From Roseateles sp. XES5 (GTDB taxonomy: Bacteria > Pseudomonadota > Alphaproteobacteria > Rhizobiales > Rhizobiaceae), in assembly GCF_020535545.1 (NCBI RefSeq), contig NZ_CP084752.1:310001-374000 (forward strand): a stretch of 64,000 bases of DNA. Reading direction: 5' to 3'. Position numbers and translations under genes: made by a program. This document shows, piece after piece, positions 54,098 through 61,327 of the stretch (positions are counted from its first letter, which is position 1; every line of letters starts with the position of its first letter). The notes under the pieces were generated by a model. That model did not search any database, had not been told where the DNA came from, and saw nothing but the letters and a program-made list of their open reading frames with translations.

Positions 54098-54600
54098 AGA
54101 GACTGCTGCCGATCCTGCTGGCGCTCACCCTGCCGCTCGCCGCCTGCCAGCGCGAGACGGGCCCCGATCCGCTGAAGCTGACCGGCAAGATGTTCGTCTT
54201 CAACTACCGCCTCGCCTATGCCACCTATATCCTCACGCTGGAACAGACCCAGCCGCTGCCGGAGGGCTCGGTCGTCAAGGCCGCGTTCGAGAACCCCGCC
54301 GGCGGCACGCCGCTGACGCTGGAGCGCAAGATCTTCCCCAACCTGCCGCGCGTGGTGCTGGAAAGCCCGGACATCACCTGCGTGAAGAAGAACCAGCCCT
54401 ACAAGGTCACGGTCTCGGTCGTCGGCCCCGACGGCGCGCAATTGCAGGCGCTGGAAACCGAGGTGACGTCGAATGTCGACCAGAGCGTGCTGCCGGCGAA
54501 AGCGCTCGTCGTCGGTCCCGGCTACGACCCGAACCCGGAGGTCTTCAAGGACGGCAAGGCGCCCGCGCATTTCGAAATGGCGAAGTGCCCGTCCGAGTGA
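54094..54600 (+). CDS. Putative lipoprotein (168 aa)
   Basis: A signal peptide with lipobox LPLAACQRE directs lipidation. The mature part is beta-rich (MFVFNYRLAYATYILTLEQT, VVKAAFENPAGGTPLTLERK, YKVTVSVVGPDGAQLQALET), like an immunoglobulin-type or YbaY-like fold, with two further Cys (ITCVKK and AKCPSE) that may pair. Family not certain. It starts within the CGNR stop codon (ATGA), so the two should be expressed together. Confidence 0.8.
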   Translation: MKRLLPILLALTLPLAACQRETGPDPLKLTGKMFVFNYRLAYATYILTLEQTQPLPEGSVVKAAFENPAGGTPLTLERKIFPNLPRVVLESPDITCVKKNQPYKVTVSVVGPDGAQLQALETEVTSNVDQSVLPAKALVVGPGYDPNPEVFKDGKAPAHFEMAKCPSE

Positions 54601-54656
54601 ATATTCCGAACCGCTGATCCGTACCGCCTGAAACGGTTCGCCGCGGGAGGAGACGC

Positions 54657-56057
54657 ATGAGGTTCCTGCCAGTTCTTGCCGCCAGCCTTGCCTTGCTGGT
54701 CACGTCCGCCCGGGCCGAAACGCCGAAGGCCTGCGCCACCGCCATCCTCACCCTTGCCGATGCCGTGCTCGCCGGCCGGGAAAAGCTGCCGAAGCTGAAG
54801 GCGCGCGGCATCGGGGCCGAGGCCGGCTATCTCAAGATCCGCTATGGCGGGCTTTCGCCCGACGAAGCCGCCACGCTCGCCCACGGCCTTCGCGATGCCG
54901 GCGTGCGCGAGGCGCTCGACCTTGCCGGCGCGGTCGATGCCTGGCGCGGCGGCTTTGCCGCCGTGACGGTGACCCCTGCCGAACTCGGCGGCCAGATCTC
55001 CACCCTGCGGGCGATCCTCCAGCACGGCGATGCGGAAGCCCTGCTGGCCGCCCTCGCCGCGCTGCCGCCGGAAAAGCGCATCTCCACGCTCCAGCGCATC
55101 GTGCCGGCGGTGGTGGACTGGCCGGACGAGAAGAAGATCGCGCTTTCGGCCATCGCCCGCAAACACGACCTTGCCTATCTGGAAGCCGGCCTTGCCGCCA
55201 CGCTGCGCGATCCCGACGGCTGGGCCGATTTCGCCGCCAGTTTCCGCGATCCGACGAAACTCATGGATTTCGTGCAGGCCTGGAGCTGGGCGCCGGCCCT
55301 CGTCGGCCATCCCGTCCTGCCACGTTATCCGCTGAAAGCGGCCGACATGGAGGCCGCGCGCCGCGCCATCCATACCATCACGATCACCGCCGCGCGCGAG
55401 CCCGAGCGCGATTTCCTGATGACCTACCTGAACCAGACGGGCGATATCCCGGCCACGGAAAAGGCGGCCCAGGTGCTGCTGGCGGCCGTGGATACCGGCG
55501 AGATTCACCAGGACGGCCTGCTCGACCCGGCCTGGCTGACGGCCTATCGCGCCCTGCGGGCGGCCTCGGCCGACCCAGCCGCCATGGACGGCACGCTCGC
55601 CACCATTCCCTTCTACGGCCGGCATTACCTGACGGCGAACGGCGAACGCACGGTGCGCGACGTCATCGACCGCCTCGTCGCCATCAAGGCGCTGACGCCC
55701 TATCTCACGGGAAAGCAAACCGCCTTGCCGGCGATGCCGGCGGACCTGAGCGCCGCCTTCCAGCCGGCCTGGCCCGTCTGGAGCGAGATGGCGGGGGCGC
55801 TGAAAACCGCGCCGCTGACGCCGCTCGCCAAGGACAGCGAAAAAGCATCCATCGTCGCCGAGCTTCTGTTTGCCGCCGGCGATACGGCGCGGCTTGCCGA
55901 TTTCGTGCTGGCGGTCGAGCCCCCGGAAGCGCAGCTCGCCATGGCGACGGATTTCGCCATGCGGCTCGACCGGGGCTGCGGCAGCGCGATGTATCACCCG
56001 GGCGAAGCGATGATGCTGTCCGGCCAGCCGATCTACCGCTTCGATCCCGTACAATAA
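54657..56057 (+). CDS. Exported hypothetical protein (466 aa)
   Basis: A signal peptide (MRFLPVLAASLALLVTSARA) is followed by a mostly helical protein with repeat-like pairs of helices (ISTLRAILQHGDAEALLAAL, EKRISTLQRIVPAVVDWPDE), perhaps a solenoid. One Cys is near the start of the mature part (KACATAIL) and one near the end (DRGCGSAMY), so a disulphide could tie the ends. No catalytic motif is visible. It is the third gene after CGNR and the lipoprotein, with a terminator after it. Function unknown. Confidence 0.8.
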   Translation: MRFLPVLAASLALLVTSARAETPKACATAILTLADAVLAGREKLPKLKARGIGAEAGYLKIRYGGLSPDEAATLAHGLRDAGVREALDLAGAVDAWRGGFAAVTVTPAELGGQISTLRAILQHGDAEALLAALAALPPEKRISTLQRIVPAVVDWPDEKKIALSAIARKHDLAYLEAGLAATLRDPDGWADFAASFRDPTKLMDFVQAWSWAPALVGHPVLPRYPLKAADMEAARRAIHTITITAAREPERDFLMTYLNQTGDIPATEKAAQVLLAAVDTGEIHQDGLLDPAWLTAYRALRAASADPAAMDGTLATIPFYGRHYLTANGERTVRDVIDRLVAIKALTPYLTGKQTALPAMPADLSAAFQPAWPVWSEMAGALKTAPLTPLAKDSEKASIVAELLFAAGDTARLADFVLAVEPPEAQLAMATDFAMRLDRGCGSAMYHPGEAMMLSGQPIYRFDPVQ

Positions 56058-56074
56058 GTTGGACCGCAACAAAA

Positions 56075-56098
56075 AACCGGGGCCTTTCGGCCCCGGTT
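56075..56098. terminator. Bidirectional terminator between 466-aa gene and ndk
   Basis: AACCGGGGCC and GGCCCCGGTT pair with a TTTC loop, with an A tract before it and TTC after it. It lies between two convergent genes. Confidence 0.85.
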
Positions 56099-56143
56099 CA
56101 ACTATCATTTCAAAGGCTTCCGGCCTTGGCCGGACAAACCGAT

Positions 56144-56566
56144 TCAGCCGACGATTTCGGTGTCGGAGAACCAGTACTTGATTTCCTGGGCAGCGGTTTC
56201 CGGAGCGTCCGAACCGTGAACCGAGTTCTCGCCGATGGAGAGAGCGTGGGTCTTGCGGATGGTGCCCTTCTCGGCCTTCTTCGGGTCGGTGGCGCCCATC
56301 AGGTCGCGGTTCTTCAGGATGGCGCCTTCGCCTTCCAGAGCCTGGATCATCACCGGGCCGGAGATCATGAAGTTCACCAGGTCGTTGAAGAAAGGACGGG
56401 CCTTGTGCACGGCGTAGAAGGCCTCGGCCTCGCCGCGGCTCATCCAGACGCGCTTGGAAGCAACGACGCGCAGGCCTGCGTCTTCGAGCATCTTGGTGAT
56501 GGCGCCGGTGAGGTTGCGCTTCGTCGCGTCCGGCTTGATCATCGAAAAGGTGCGTTCAATCGCCAT
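56144..56566 (-). CDS. ndk: Nucleoside diphosphate kinase
   Basis: Balances nucleoside triphosphates by phosphate transfer through a His. It begins [20 protein letters not shown], and the active-site His lies in [20 protein letters not shown], with [20 protein letters not shown] before it. The length of 140 is normal. Confidence 0.97.
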   Translation of the reverse strand: MAIERTFSMIKPDATKRNLTGAITKMLEDAGLRVVASKRVWMSRGEAEAFYAVHKARPFFNDLVNFMISGPVMIQALEGEGAILKNRDLMGATDPKKAEKGTIRKTHALSIGENSVHGSDAPETAAQEIKYWFSDTEIVG

Positions 56567-56670
56567 TTTCTCGTTTCCCTTGGTTTTCCGGTGAAAGTGG
56601 CGGTTCCATAGCCGCCAACGCCCGGCAAAACAAGAGGGGCGCGGCGTTTGGCGATCTCAGCGGCAAAGTT

Positions 56671-57360
56671 TCATGCCGCCGTCACACGATAGCCGGCGCC
56701 GCCGTGCAGGTCGAGGCAGCGGGCGAACCAGAGCGCGACCGGGTCGTCCGCCTCCAGCACCCTTGTGCCCGCCGTGGTGCGCAGCCATTGCAGCGCGCCG
56801 AAGACGATATAGTCAGGAAAGAGCGGGCCCTCGCCGCCGATGAAGGGCTGTACCTTCAGCATGTTGCGCAGCGGCTGGAGCTTCTTGGCGAAGGCGTCGA
56901 TCTCCGCCTTGCCGGCCGCCGCGATATCCTCCAGCGAGGCGCCCAGCCGCTGCTCGCGGCTCTGGCGGAAATAGTCCCGGTCGGCCGGGCCGAGCAGGTT
57001 GTGAATGTCGAGAATGGCGATGCGGGTGATGGCCATGTGCAGGATCGACTGCGACCAGTTCTCGATGAAGCGCGCCATCGCCTTGCCGCCCTCCCCGCCG
57101 AACAGCGAGGGACGGTCGGGATAGGCCTCATCGAGATAGAGGGCGATGTCGAAGCTGTCGCGCACCAGCCTGTCGCCATCGCGCAGCAGCGGCACCGTCG
57201 CCGTCGCGCCGTCCTCGATGGCATGGATTTCGGTGAAGCCGACCGGCACCGTCTCGTAGTCGAGGCCCTTGTGGGCGAGCGACATCACCGTCTTCCAGAC
57301 ATGGGGCGAAAACTGGCGGGCCTTGTCGGCGCCGGCAAGCGCATAGAGCAGTCGGGTCAT
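56671..57360 (-). CDS. Glutathione S-transferase, beta-etherase-like (229 aa)
   Basis: The N-terminal thioredoxin fold (SPHVWKTVMSLAHKGLDYET) leads to TVPLLRDGDRLVRDSFDIAL with the D-S-x-D-I-A-x-Y-L pattern seen in LigE/LigF-like GSTs, then a helical C-terminal domain (about 95-229). The length fits. Similar enzymes cleave aryl ethers, but many relatives are uncharacterised, so the substrate is open. It stands alone between ndk and the dinB-like gene. Confidence 0.85.
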   Translation of the reverse strand: MTRLLYALAGADKARQFSPHVWKTVMSLAHKGLDYETVPVGFTEIHAIEDGATATVPLLRDGDRLVRDSFDIALYLDEAYPDRPSLFGGEGGKAMARFIENWSQSILHMAITRIAILDIHNLLGPADRDYFRQSREQRLGASLEDIAAAGKAEIDAFAKKLQPLRNMLKVQPFIGGEGPLFPDYIVFGALQWLRTTAGTRVLEADDPVALWFARCLDLHGGAGYRVTAA

Positions 57361-57520
57361 GAAAGCCTCGTGATCGGGGTTTCGCGCATAGGAGCGCAGG
57401 ACGGCAGCGAGCGCAAATCAGATAATTTCATGGGTGCCATTCATGCCGGCGATCCGCGCCTCGTCTATAGTCCGGCAAACCGGAGCCATAGCGGTGACAT
57501 GCGATTCCCCGCAATGGCTC

Positions 57521-57559
57521 CAGCCTCGACGCCGAAGCGCCATCGCCTAGGCTGGAAAC
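57521..57559. repeat. REP-like palindrome, diverged copy
   Basis: CAGCCTCGACGCCGAAGCGC then CATCGCCTAGGCTGGAAAC, related to the copies at 13991-14084 and 32509-32546. It lies about 24 bp before the dinB-like start. Confidence 0.6.
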
Positions 57560-57582
57560 GATCTAGGGAGACAAAGACCGCG

Positions 57583-58095
57583 ATGCGCGACCACTACCGC
57601 CTGTTCGCCGCCTACAATGCCTGGGCCAACCGCACGCTCTACGAGGCCGTCGGCAAGCTGGACGACGAAGCCTACCGCCGCGACCTCGGCGCCTTCTTCG
57701 GCTCCCTGCACCGCACGCTGAACCACCTCCTCACCGCCGACCGCATCTGGCTGAAGCGCTTCACCGGCACCGGCGAGGCCCCGACAAGCCTCGATGCGAT
57801 CCTCTTCGAGGACTTCGCGGGTCTGTGGGCCGCGCGGCAGGCCGAGGACGCCCGCCTCATCGCCTTCGTCGATTCGCTGAGCGAGGAGAAGATCGCCGCC
57901 GATTTCACCTACAGCCCCATCACCAATCCCACGATCATCACCCACCCGCTCGCCCCGGCCCTCACCCACGCCTTCAACCACCAGACCCACCATCGCGGCC
58001 AGTGCCACGCCATGCTGACCATGGTCGGAGGACCGAGCCTTTCGCTGGACTTGATTTATTTCGCGCGGACTGAGGGGGTGGAGTTTCTCAAGTAG
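57583..58095 (+). CDS. DinB-family protein (170 aa)
   Basis: A four-helix-bundle DinB/YfiT protein, putatively a metal-dependent, thiol-linked transferase. The metal ligands are His48 (RTLNHLLTAD), His133 and His137 (AFNHQTHHRGQ). The start MRDHYRLFAAYNAWANRTLY is a family hallmark. The length of 170 is normal. This is the last core-like gene before the accessory segment that begins at about 58.1 kb. Confidence 0.92.
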   Translation: MRDHYRLFAAYNAWANRTLYEAVGKLDDEAYRRDLGAFFGSLHRTLNHLLTADRIWLKRFTGTGEAPTSLDAILFEDFAGLWAARQAEDARLIAFVDSLSEEKIAADFTYSPITNPTIITHPLAPALTHAFNHQTHHRGQCHAMLTMVGGPSLSLDLIYFARTEGVEFLK

Positions 58096-58116
58096 CTAGA
58101 CGGGAGAACGCAACTG

Positions 58117-58464
58117 CTACGCACGCACGCAAAACGAGATGAGCTCGTCCAGAAAGTCCACCGATTTCCGGAGATAATTCGGGTCATGTGGGCGTAGCGC
58201 TACGGTATGCCGGAGGCTGTACAGCGTAACCCGTGAGGCCTCTGCTAGCCCCTTACGTGCCACCTCCCAGCCGGTGTCGAGCCGGTGGACGTGTTTGCCC
58301 CGGAACATGATGCCGTGCTCGCCCTGACGCTTTGCATGAGCCTTGAGGAGCACCTCAATCACGGCAGGCCCAACGCGTACCTCCGGACGGTATTTTTTCG
58401 TCTGGGCGCGCCCGTCGGGGTTCAGGCGGATGATGCCGCTGTTGAAGCCGATTCGCTCCCACAT
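58117..58464 (-). pseudogene. Phage-type tyrosine integrase remnant
   Basis: Reads WERIGFNSGIIRLNPDGRAQ, then TKKYRPEVRVGP, as in the catalytic domain of phage integrases (beta-hairpin with Lys). It continues to TLYSLRHTVALR, where the usual His of HxLRHT is Tyr82. It then jumps to PHDPNYLRKSVDFLDEL, the tail that normally follows the catalytic Tyr. So about 30 residues holding the His/Tyr region are missing and the N-terminal half is replaced by other DNA at about 58465. It cannot be an active recombinase. Confidence 0.75.
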
Positions 58465-58707
58465 CAGCTCGGTTACGCCTTCGAGGAGCTGGTGGCGGAG
58501 TTGGGTAGTGCCTTCCTTTGCGCCCGGCTCGGCATTGCGCCGTCATTTCGCTCGGCCAGCTACATCGACAGTTCGCTGAAAGTTCTGAAAGGTGACAACC
58601 GCGCCATTTTCAGTGCCGCCAGCTATGCTGGACATGCGGCGGACTGGCTTTGGAAGGAGGCTTTCCCAGAGGCTCCGTCCGAGGACTTTCGACAGGCGGC
58701 CGAATAG
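58465..58707 (+). pseudogene. ArdC-type antirestriction protein, C-terminal remnant
   Basis: The frame QLGYAFEELVAELGSAFLCA, RLGIAPSFRSASYIDSSLKV, LKGDNRAIFSAASYAGHAAD matches the end of the zincin-like metallopeptidase domain of ArdC-like proteins found on plasmids and integrative elements. The upstream part of that protein, including its N-terminal ssDNA-binding domain and HExxH, is missing; instead the integrase remnant starts on the other strand. This is a deletion junction. Confidence 0.7.
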
Positions 58708-58719
58708 CGATTAATCTTA

Positions 58720-58750
58720 CCGCATCCTTCGGGGTGCGGCAGTATTTTTT
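58720..58750 (+). terminator. Rho-independent terminator
   Basis: The stem CCGCATCC/GGGTGCGG (one G-T pair) closed by a TTCG tetraloop is followed by CAGTATTTTTT. It probably belonged to the ArdC-type gene. Confidence 0.85.
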
Positions 58751-58796
58751 CGCGCAGCCTGTTCACGCATAAGGTAAAATAATGAAATGACAGAAA

Positions 58797-59102
58797 ATGA
58801 CCTCTTCCCTTCAAGTCAGCGACGCTGAGTCTACCGCAGTCCAGAAGACACTTCACCGCGTATCGCTTGATGCAATTGAAAACGAAGTCGCATCCATTGA
58901 GTACATCCGCCCTAACGGGGCCGATTATATGACGATAGCAGTTGTGATCATGCGGAACGGCTATGTTGTCCTCGGAAAATCAGCGCCTGCTGACCCTGAG
59001 AACTTCAACAAAGAGCTTGGCGAAAAGTTTGCGCGCGAAGATGCCATCCGCCAAATTTGGCCGCTGATGGGATACGCCCTCCGCGAGAAACTCGCGTCGT
59101 AA
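58797..59102 (+). CDS. Phage N4 gp49/Sf6 gp66-like protein (101 aa)
   Basis: The C-terminal half carries the family pattern: VIMRNGYVVLGKSAPADPEN, FNKELGEKFAREDAIRQIW and PLMGYALREKL. The N-terminal half (residues 1-40) includes VSLDAIENEVASIEYI. These proteins are common in prophages of proteobacteria and have no proven function. Its presence marks the segment as phage-derived. It lies downstream of a terminator, so it has its own promoter. Confidence 0.82.
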   Translation: MTSSLQVSDAESTAVQKTLHRVSLDAIENEVASIEYIRPNGADYMTIAVVIMRNGYVVLGKSAPADPENFNKELGEKFAREDAIRQIWPLMGYALREKLAS

Positions 59103-59130
59103 GCGCCTCTCGTACAAAACCCCGGCGGGG

Positions 59131-59319
59131 TCATTTGATTGACGCCGTCGAATTCACATCACCGCGCCACCACTGGACAATTTGACCGGGGCCATAGACC
59201 GCTGCAGATGCCACCAGCACCAGAGAAAAGAACAAAAGAGCGGTTACGGCAAATCTCCCGACCGCCGAAGCCTTGAATCCAAGAATTTCAAAAGTAAGGG
59301 AATCTTTCTGGTCATCCAT
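59131..59319 (-). CDS. Small single-pass membrane protein A (62 aa)
   Basis: MDDQKDSLTFEILGFKASAV begins a short cytoplasmic arm, then GRFAVTALLFFSLVLVASAA is a transmembrane helix, followed by a short tail (PGQIVQWWRGD). A clear AAGGAGAAC ribosome-binding site sets the start. It is a paralogue of the 47-residue protein at 63066-63209: both share DSLxxEILGxKAxAxGRFA, and the upstream DNA of both has AGCAGCG followed by TTTCTTTT. Family otherwise unknown. The gap 59320-59658 contains no other gene I can support. Confidence 0.7.
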   Translation of the reverse strand: MDDQKDSLTFEILGFKASAVGRFAVTALLFFSLVLVASAAVYGPGQIVQWWRGDVNSTASIK

Positions 59320-59658
59320 GGTCGTAGTTCTCCTTAAAAAGAAACTATGACCGCTGCTCCTGCTCCGCATATTGCTGGTGTTTGACTCCGACGCAAGTGG
59401 AACCCCTAATTTTCGGCGCTCATCGCTTTGCCGACGCAAGGCTCGTGCAGCATTTTCGCACGCTAACACATTGTTTTTCCTAGAAGTGCGTCCACCCATG
59501 CCTCAAAGAGCGTCGCGGGGATAACTTGGATAGGCGTAGCTCCACATCATTTTGTGGCGGAAACGTTGAACATGACCTCTCGCAACGTATTGTTTTTGTT
59601 TGTATTTTCTTGCGACTTTGCACAGCCGATTCACGGGCGGCATAACCGCCCATGATTG

Positions 59659-59820
59659 TCATCGACAGAGAGCTTCCATGGATACGTCGAGACTTTGTAC
59701 CGACAGCTGGGTTTCCAGTGGCGATTTCGCGACCACCCAGCCCGCAACGGCCAGCTTCACCGCGCCTTCCAAGGACGGCCAGATGGATTTGAGGAAGTCG
59801 AGAACGGCTTGCAGCCACAT
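59659..59820 (-). CDS. Small amphipathic or membrane protein (53 aa)
   Basis: Starts MWLQAVLDFLKSIWPSLEGA and contains AVKLAVAGWVVAKSPLETQL, a Trp-rich, moderately hydrophobic helix pair. Its ATG shares one base with the stop codon of the 70-residue membrane protein upstream (TAATG), so the two are translationally coupled. That junction is the main evidence for the gene. No homologue is recognised. Confidence 0.55.
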   Translation of the reverse strand: MWLQAVLDFLKSIWPSLEGAVKLAVAGWVVAKSPLETQLSVQSLDVSMEALCR

Positions 59821-60032
59821 TACTGGACAGTGGTGGGGGAAATCTCTGCGACCGCTTCGGCAGCGTCCTTTACGGCCTGCTCAGCCTTTGCCGCATGATA
59901 CTGAGCTGAGAAGCTGGCAGCCTGCGCATCAAGGAAGTTGGCAATATCGGGATAAACGAGCAGACGTGCCGTGCCCACTGCGCCGTAGAGAACAAAGACA
60001 GCCGCGATTGAGAGAGCGAGCTTCTTAAACAT
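59820..60032 (-). CDS. Small membrane-anchored protein (70 aa)
   Basis: An N-terminal transmembrane or signal segment (MFKKLALSIAAVFVLYGAVG) is followed by a helical, Ala/Gln-rich extracytoplasmic part (FSAQYHAAKAEQAVKDAAEA). An AAAAGG sequence precedes the start. It is coupled to the 53-residue gene by TAATG. The pair has the size and layout of phage accessory or lysis-type membrane proteins, but no known holin or spanin motif is seen. It follows the HNH endonuclease gene on the same strand after 41 bp. Confidence 0.65.
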   Translation of the reverse strand: MFKKLALSIAAVFVLYGAVGTARLLVYPDIANFLDAQAASFSAQYHAAKAEQAVKDAAEAVAEISPTTVQ

Positions 60033-60073
60033 TGCAGAACCTTTTCATTAGGAAGAACTACAACACGAGCAGG

Positions 60074-60718
60074 CTACTCCCGCAACAGAATTTCTTTCAG
60101 TTCATCGAGGGATAAATGGGGGTTGCGATGATGCACCATGCGGTGGCAGTTCGCGCACAAGAGGGCAAGGTCCTCTTCCTTCGTAATCTCGTCAGAACCA
60201 TCTCGTGTGTGCAGGGGCTCGATGTGGTGGCACTCGATATAACCCTTGCCGTATTCGCCGTATGCCTCCTCGAAATCGAAACCACAGGCCTCGCAGATAG
60301 GAGTACGATTCTGCTTGACCGCAGCAACGATTGCCGCGCTGCGAAGTATCCGCTCCATTTCTACTACTGCTCGTTTGCCTTCGAGCACGGATATTTCCAG
60401 ACTTTCGTTAAGCACATATATCGGCAGCACGGCCCCGATAGCGGAAGTCACGCGAGCGACGCTGTTCCCCTTCCTATTGCCTATCTTGAAACCAAGTTTC
60501 GTGGCCTCATCAATCACCGTATCTAAGTCCAGCTCTCTACTGGTGGTTTGAGGAGTGTGAGCGGCGGCCCACACCGCTTTAAGAGGGTAGTGAAACCCTT
60601 CATGCACGATGGACCGCGTCTGCCGCTGCCCCTTGATGAACTTTCTCGAGAAGCCTCGCCCTCTCATGCGCGCTAGAGACATAGCTTTGAGTACGCTTTC
60701 TCGCGTCGGCTTCTCCAT
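60074..60718 (-). CDS. HNH endonuclease, McrA-like (214 aa)
   Basis: The C-terminal HNH domain is complete: Cys142 and Cys145 (PICEACGFDFEEAYG), GYIECHHIEPLH with His164-His165, and ALLCANCHRMVHHRNP with Cys188 and Cys191. This arrangement is that of McrA-type modification-dependent restriction enzymes and related prophage nucleases. The N-terminal 130 residues (TRSIVHEGFHYPLKAVWAAA) are a separate domain that may read the DNA target. Start MEKPTRES is preferred over an ATG 19 codons upstream. It may act in restriction of incoming DNA; this is inference from the family. Confidence 0.85.
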   Translation of the reverse strand: MEKPTRESVLKAMSLARMRGRGFSRKFIKGQRQTRSIVHEGFHYPLKAVWAAAHTPQTTSRELDLDTVIDEATKLGFKIGNRKGNSVARVTSAIGAVLPIYVLNESLEISVLEGKRAVVEMERILRSAAIVAAVKQNRTPICEACGFDFEEAYGEYGKGYIECHHIEPLHTRDGSDEITKEEDLALLCANCHRMVHHRNPHLSLDELKEILLRE

Positions 60719-60904
60719 CGCATATCCCAAGCAAAAAGGGGCGGCACCCCCCGTGCGCCCCTTGGACCACCTCACGCTTCAGAGAAAGGAGTTAACCTTA
60801 AGCAGGTTCAGCGTAGCGCGACATTTATCCTTCGACAATCTCTAAAGTGAACGAGCGCTCACCAATTTCCTTCCGCAGAAACTCTACTGCAATGCGACTG
60901 TCGG

Positions 60905-61028
60905 CTACACTGACACCAGCTGGCTAACAATGAACCCCATCCCCACCAGCAGATACCCCTCCGTATCCTTGTGCGCGTTACCCCCATGTATTAGAATTCC
61001 AGTACGGTTGGGAACAGCCTGCAACTGC
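60905..61028 (-). pseudogene. DUF5675-like remnant
   Basis: A stop-bounded frame reads VPNRTGILIHGGNAHKDTEG then YLLVGMGFIVSQ, which resembles the conserved core of DUF5675 proteins of prophages (NR-x-GILIH-x-GN-x2-KDTEG). Only about 37 codons remain and no start is visible. The rest of the 609-bp gap 60719-61327 holds short open frames I cannot support. Confidence 0.5.
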
Positions 61029-61327
61029 TACACACGCTTGTATTTTACTGTCGCCCCGGTGTACCACCCGTGCGGTCGCGCCTAGTACGTGCCGGGTGGA
61101 ATGCAACTCACGCCTATCTGATTGTGTCGCCATGCGTCTTCGAGCACATAGATCGGCTTAGACAAGCCGGTAACGCCTTATCATGGTTGTTGTCTTGGCT
61201 GGCGAGACGGCTTCAACCAGCCCACCCATTCAGCGTGAAGTCTATGCACACGGCTTGATGGTCGAAGTGCGCTTAGTCCGATAAACCGCTTGTCTCCCTC
61301 TCCACTCCGAACACAGAAGAAGATTTT

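Noticed and set aside
59656..59898. An 80-codon plus-strand frame
   Set aside because: Antisense to the two coupled small membrane-protein genes, whose TAATG junction is better evidence.
61070..61258. A 62-codon plus-strand frame upstream of the NTPase
   Set aside because: No convincing ribosome-binding site, no domain, and composition like eroded DNA.
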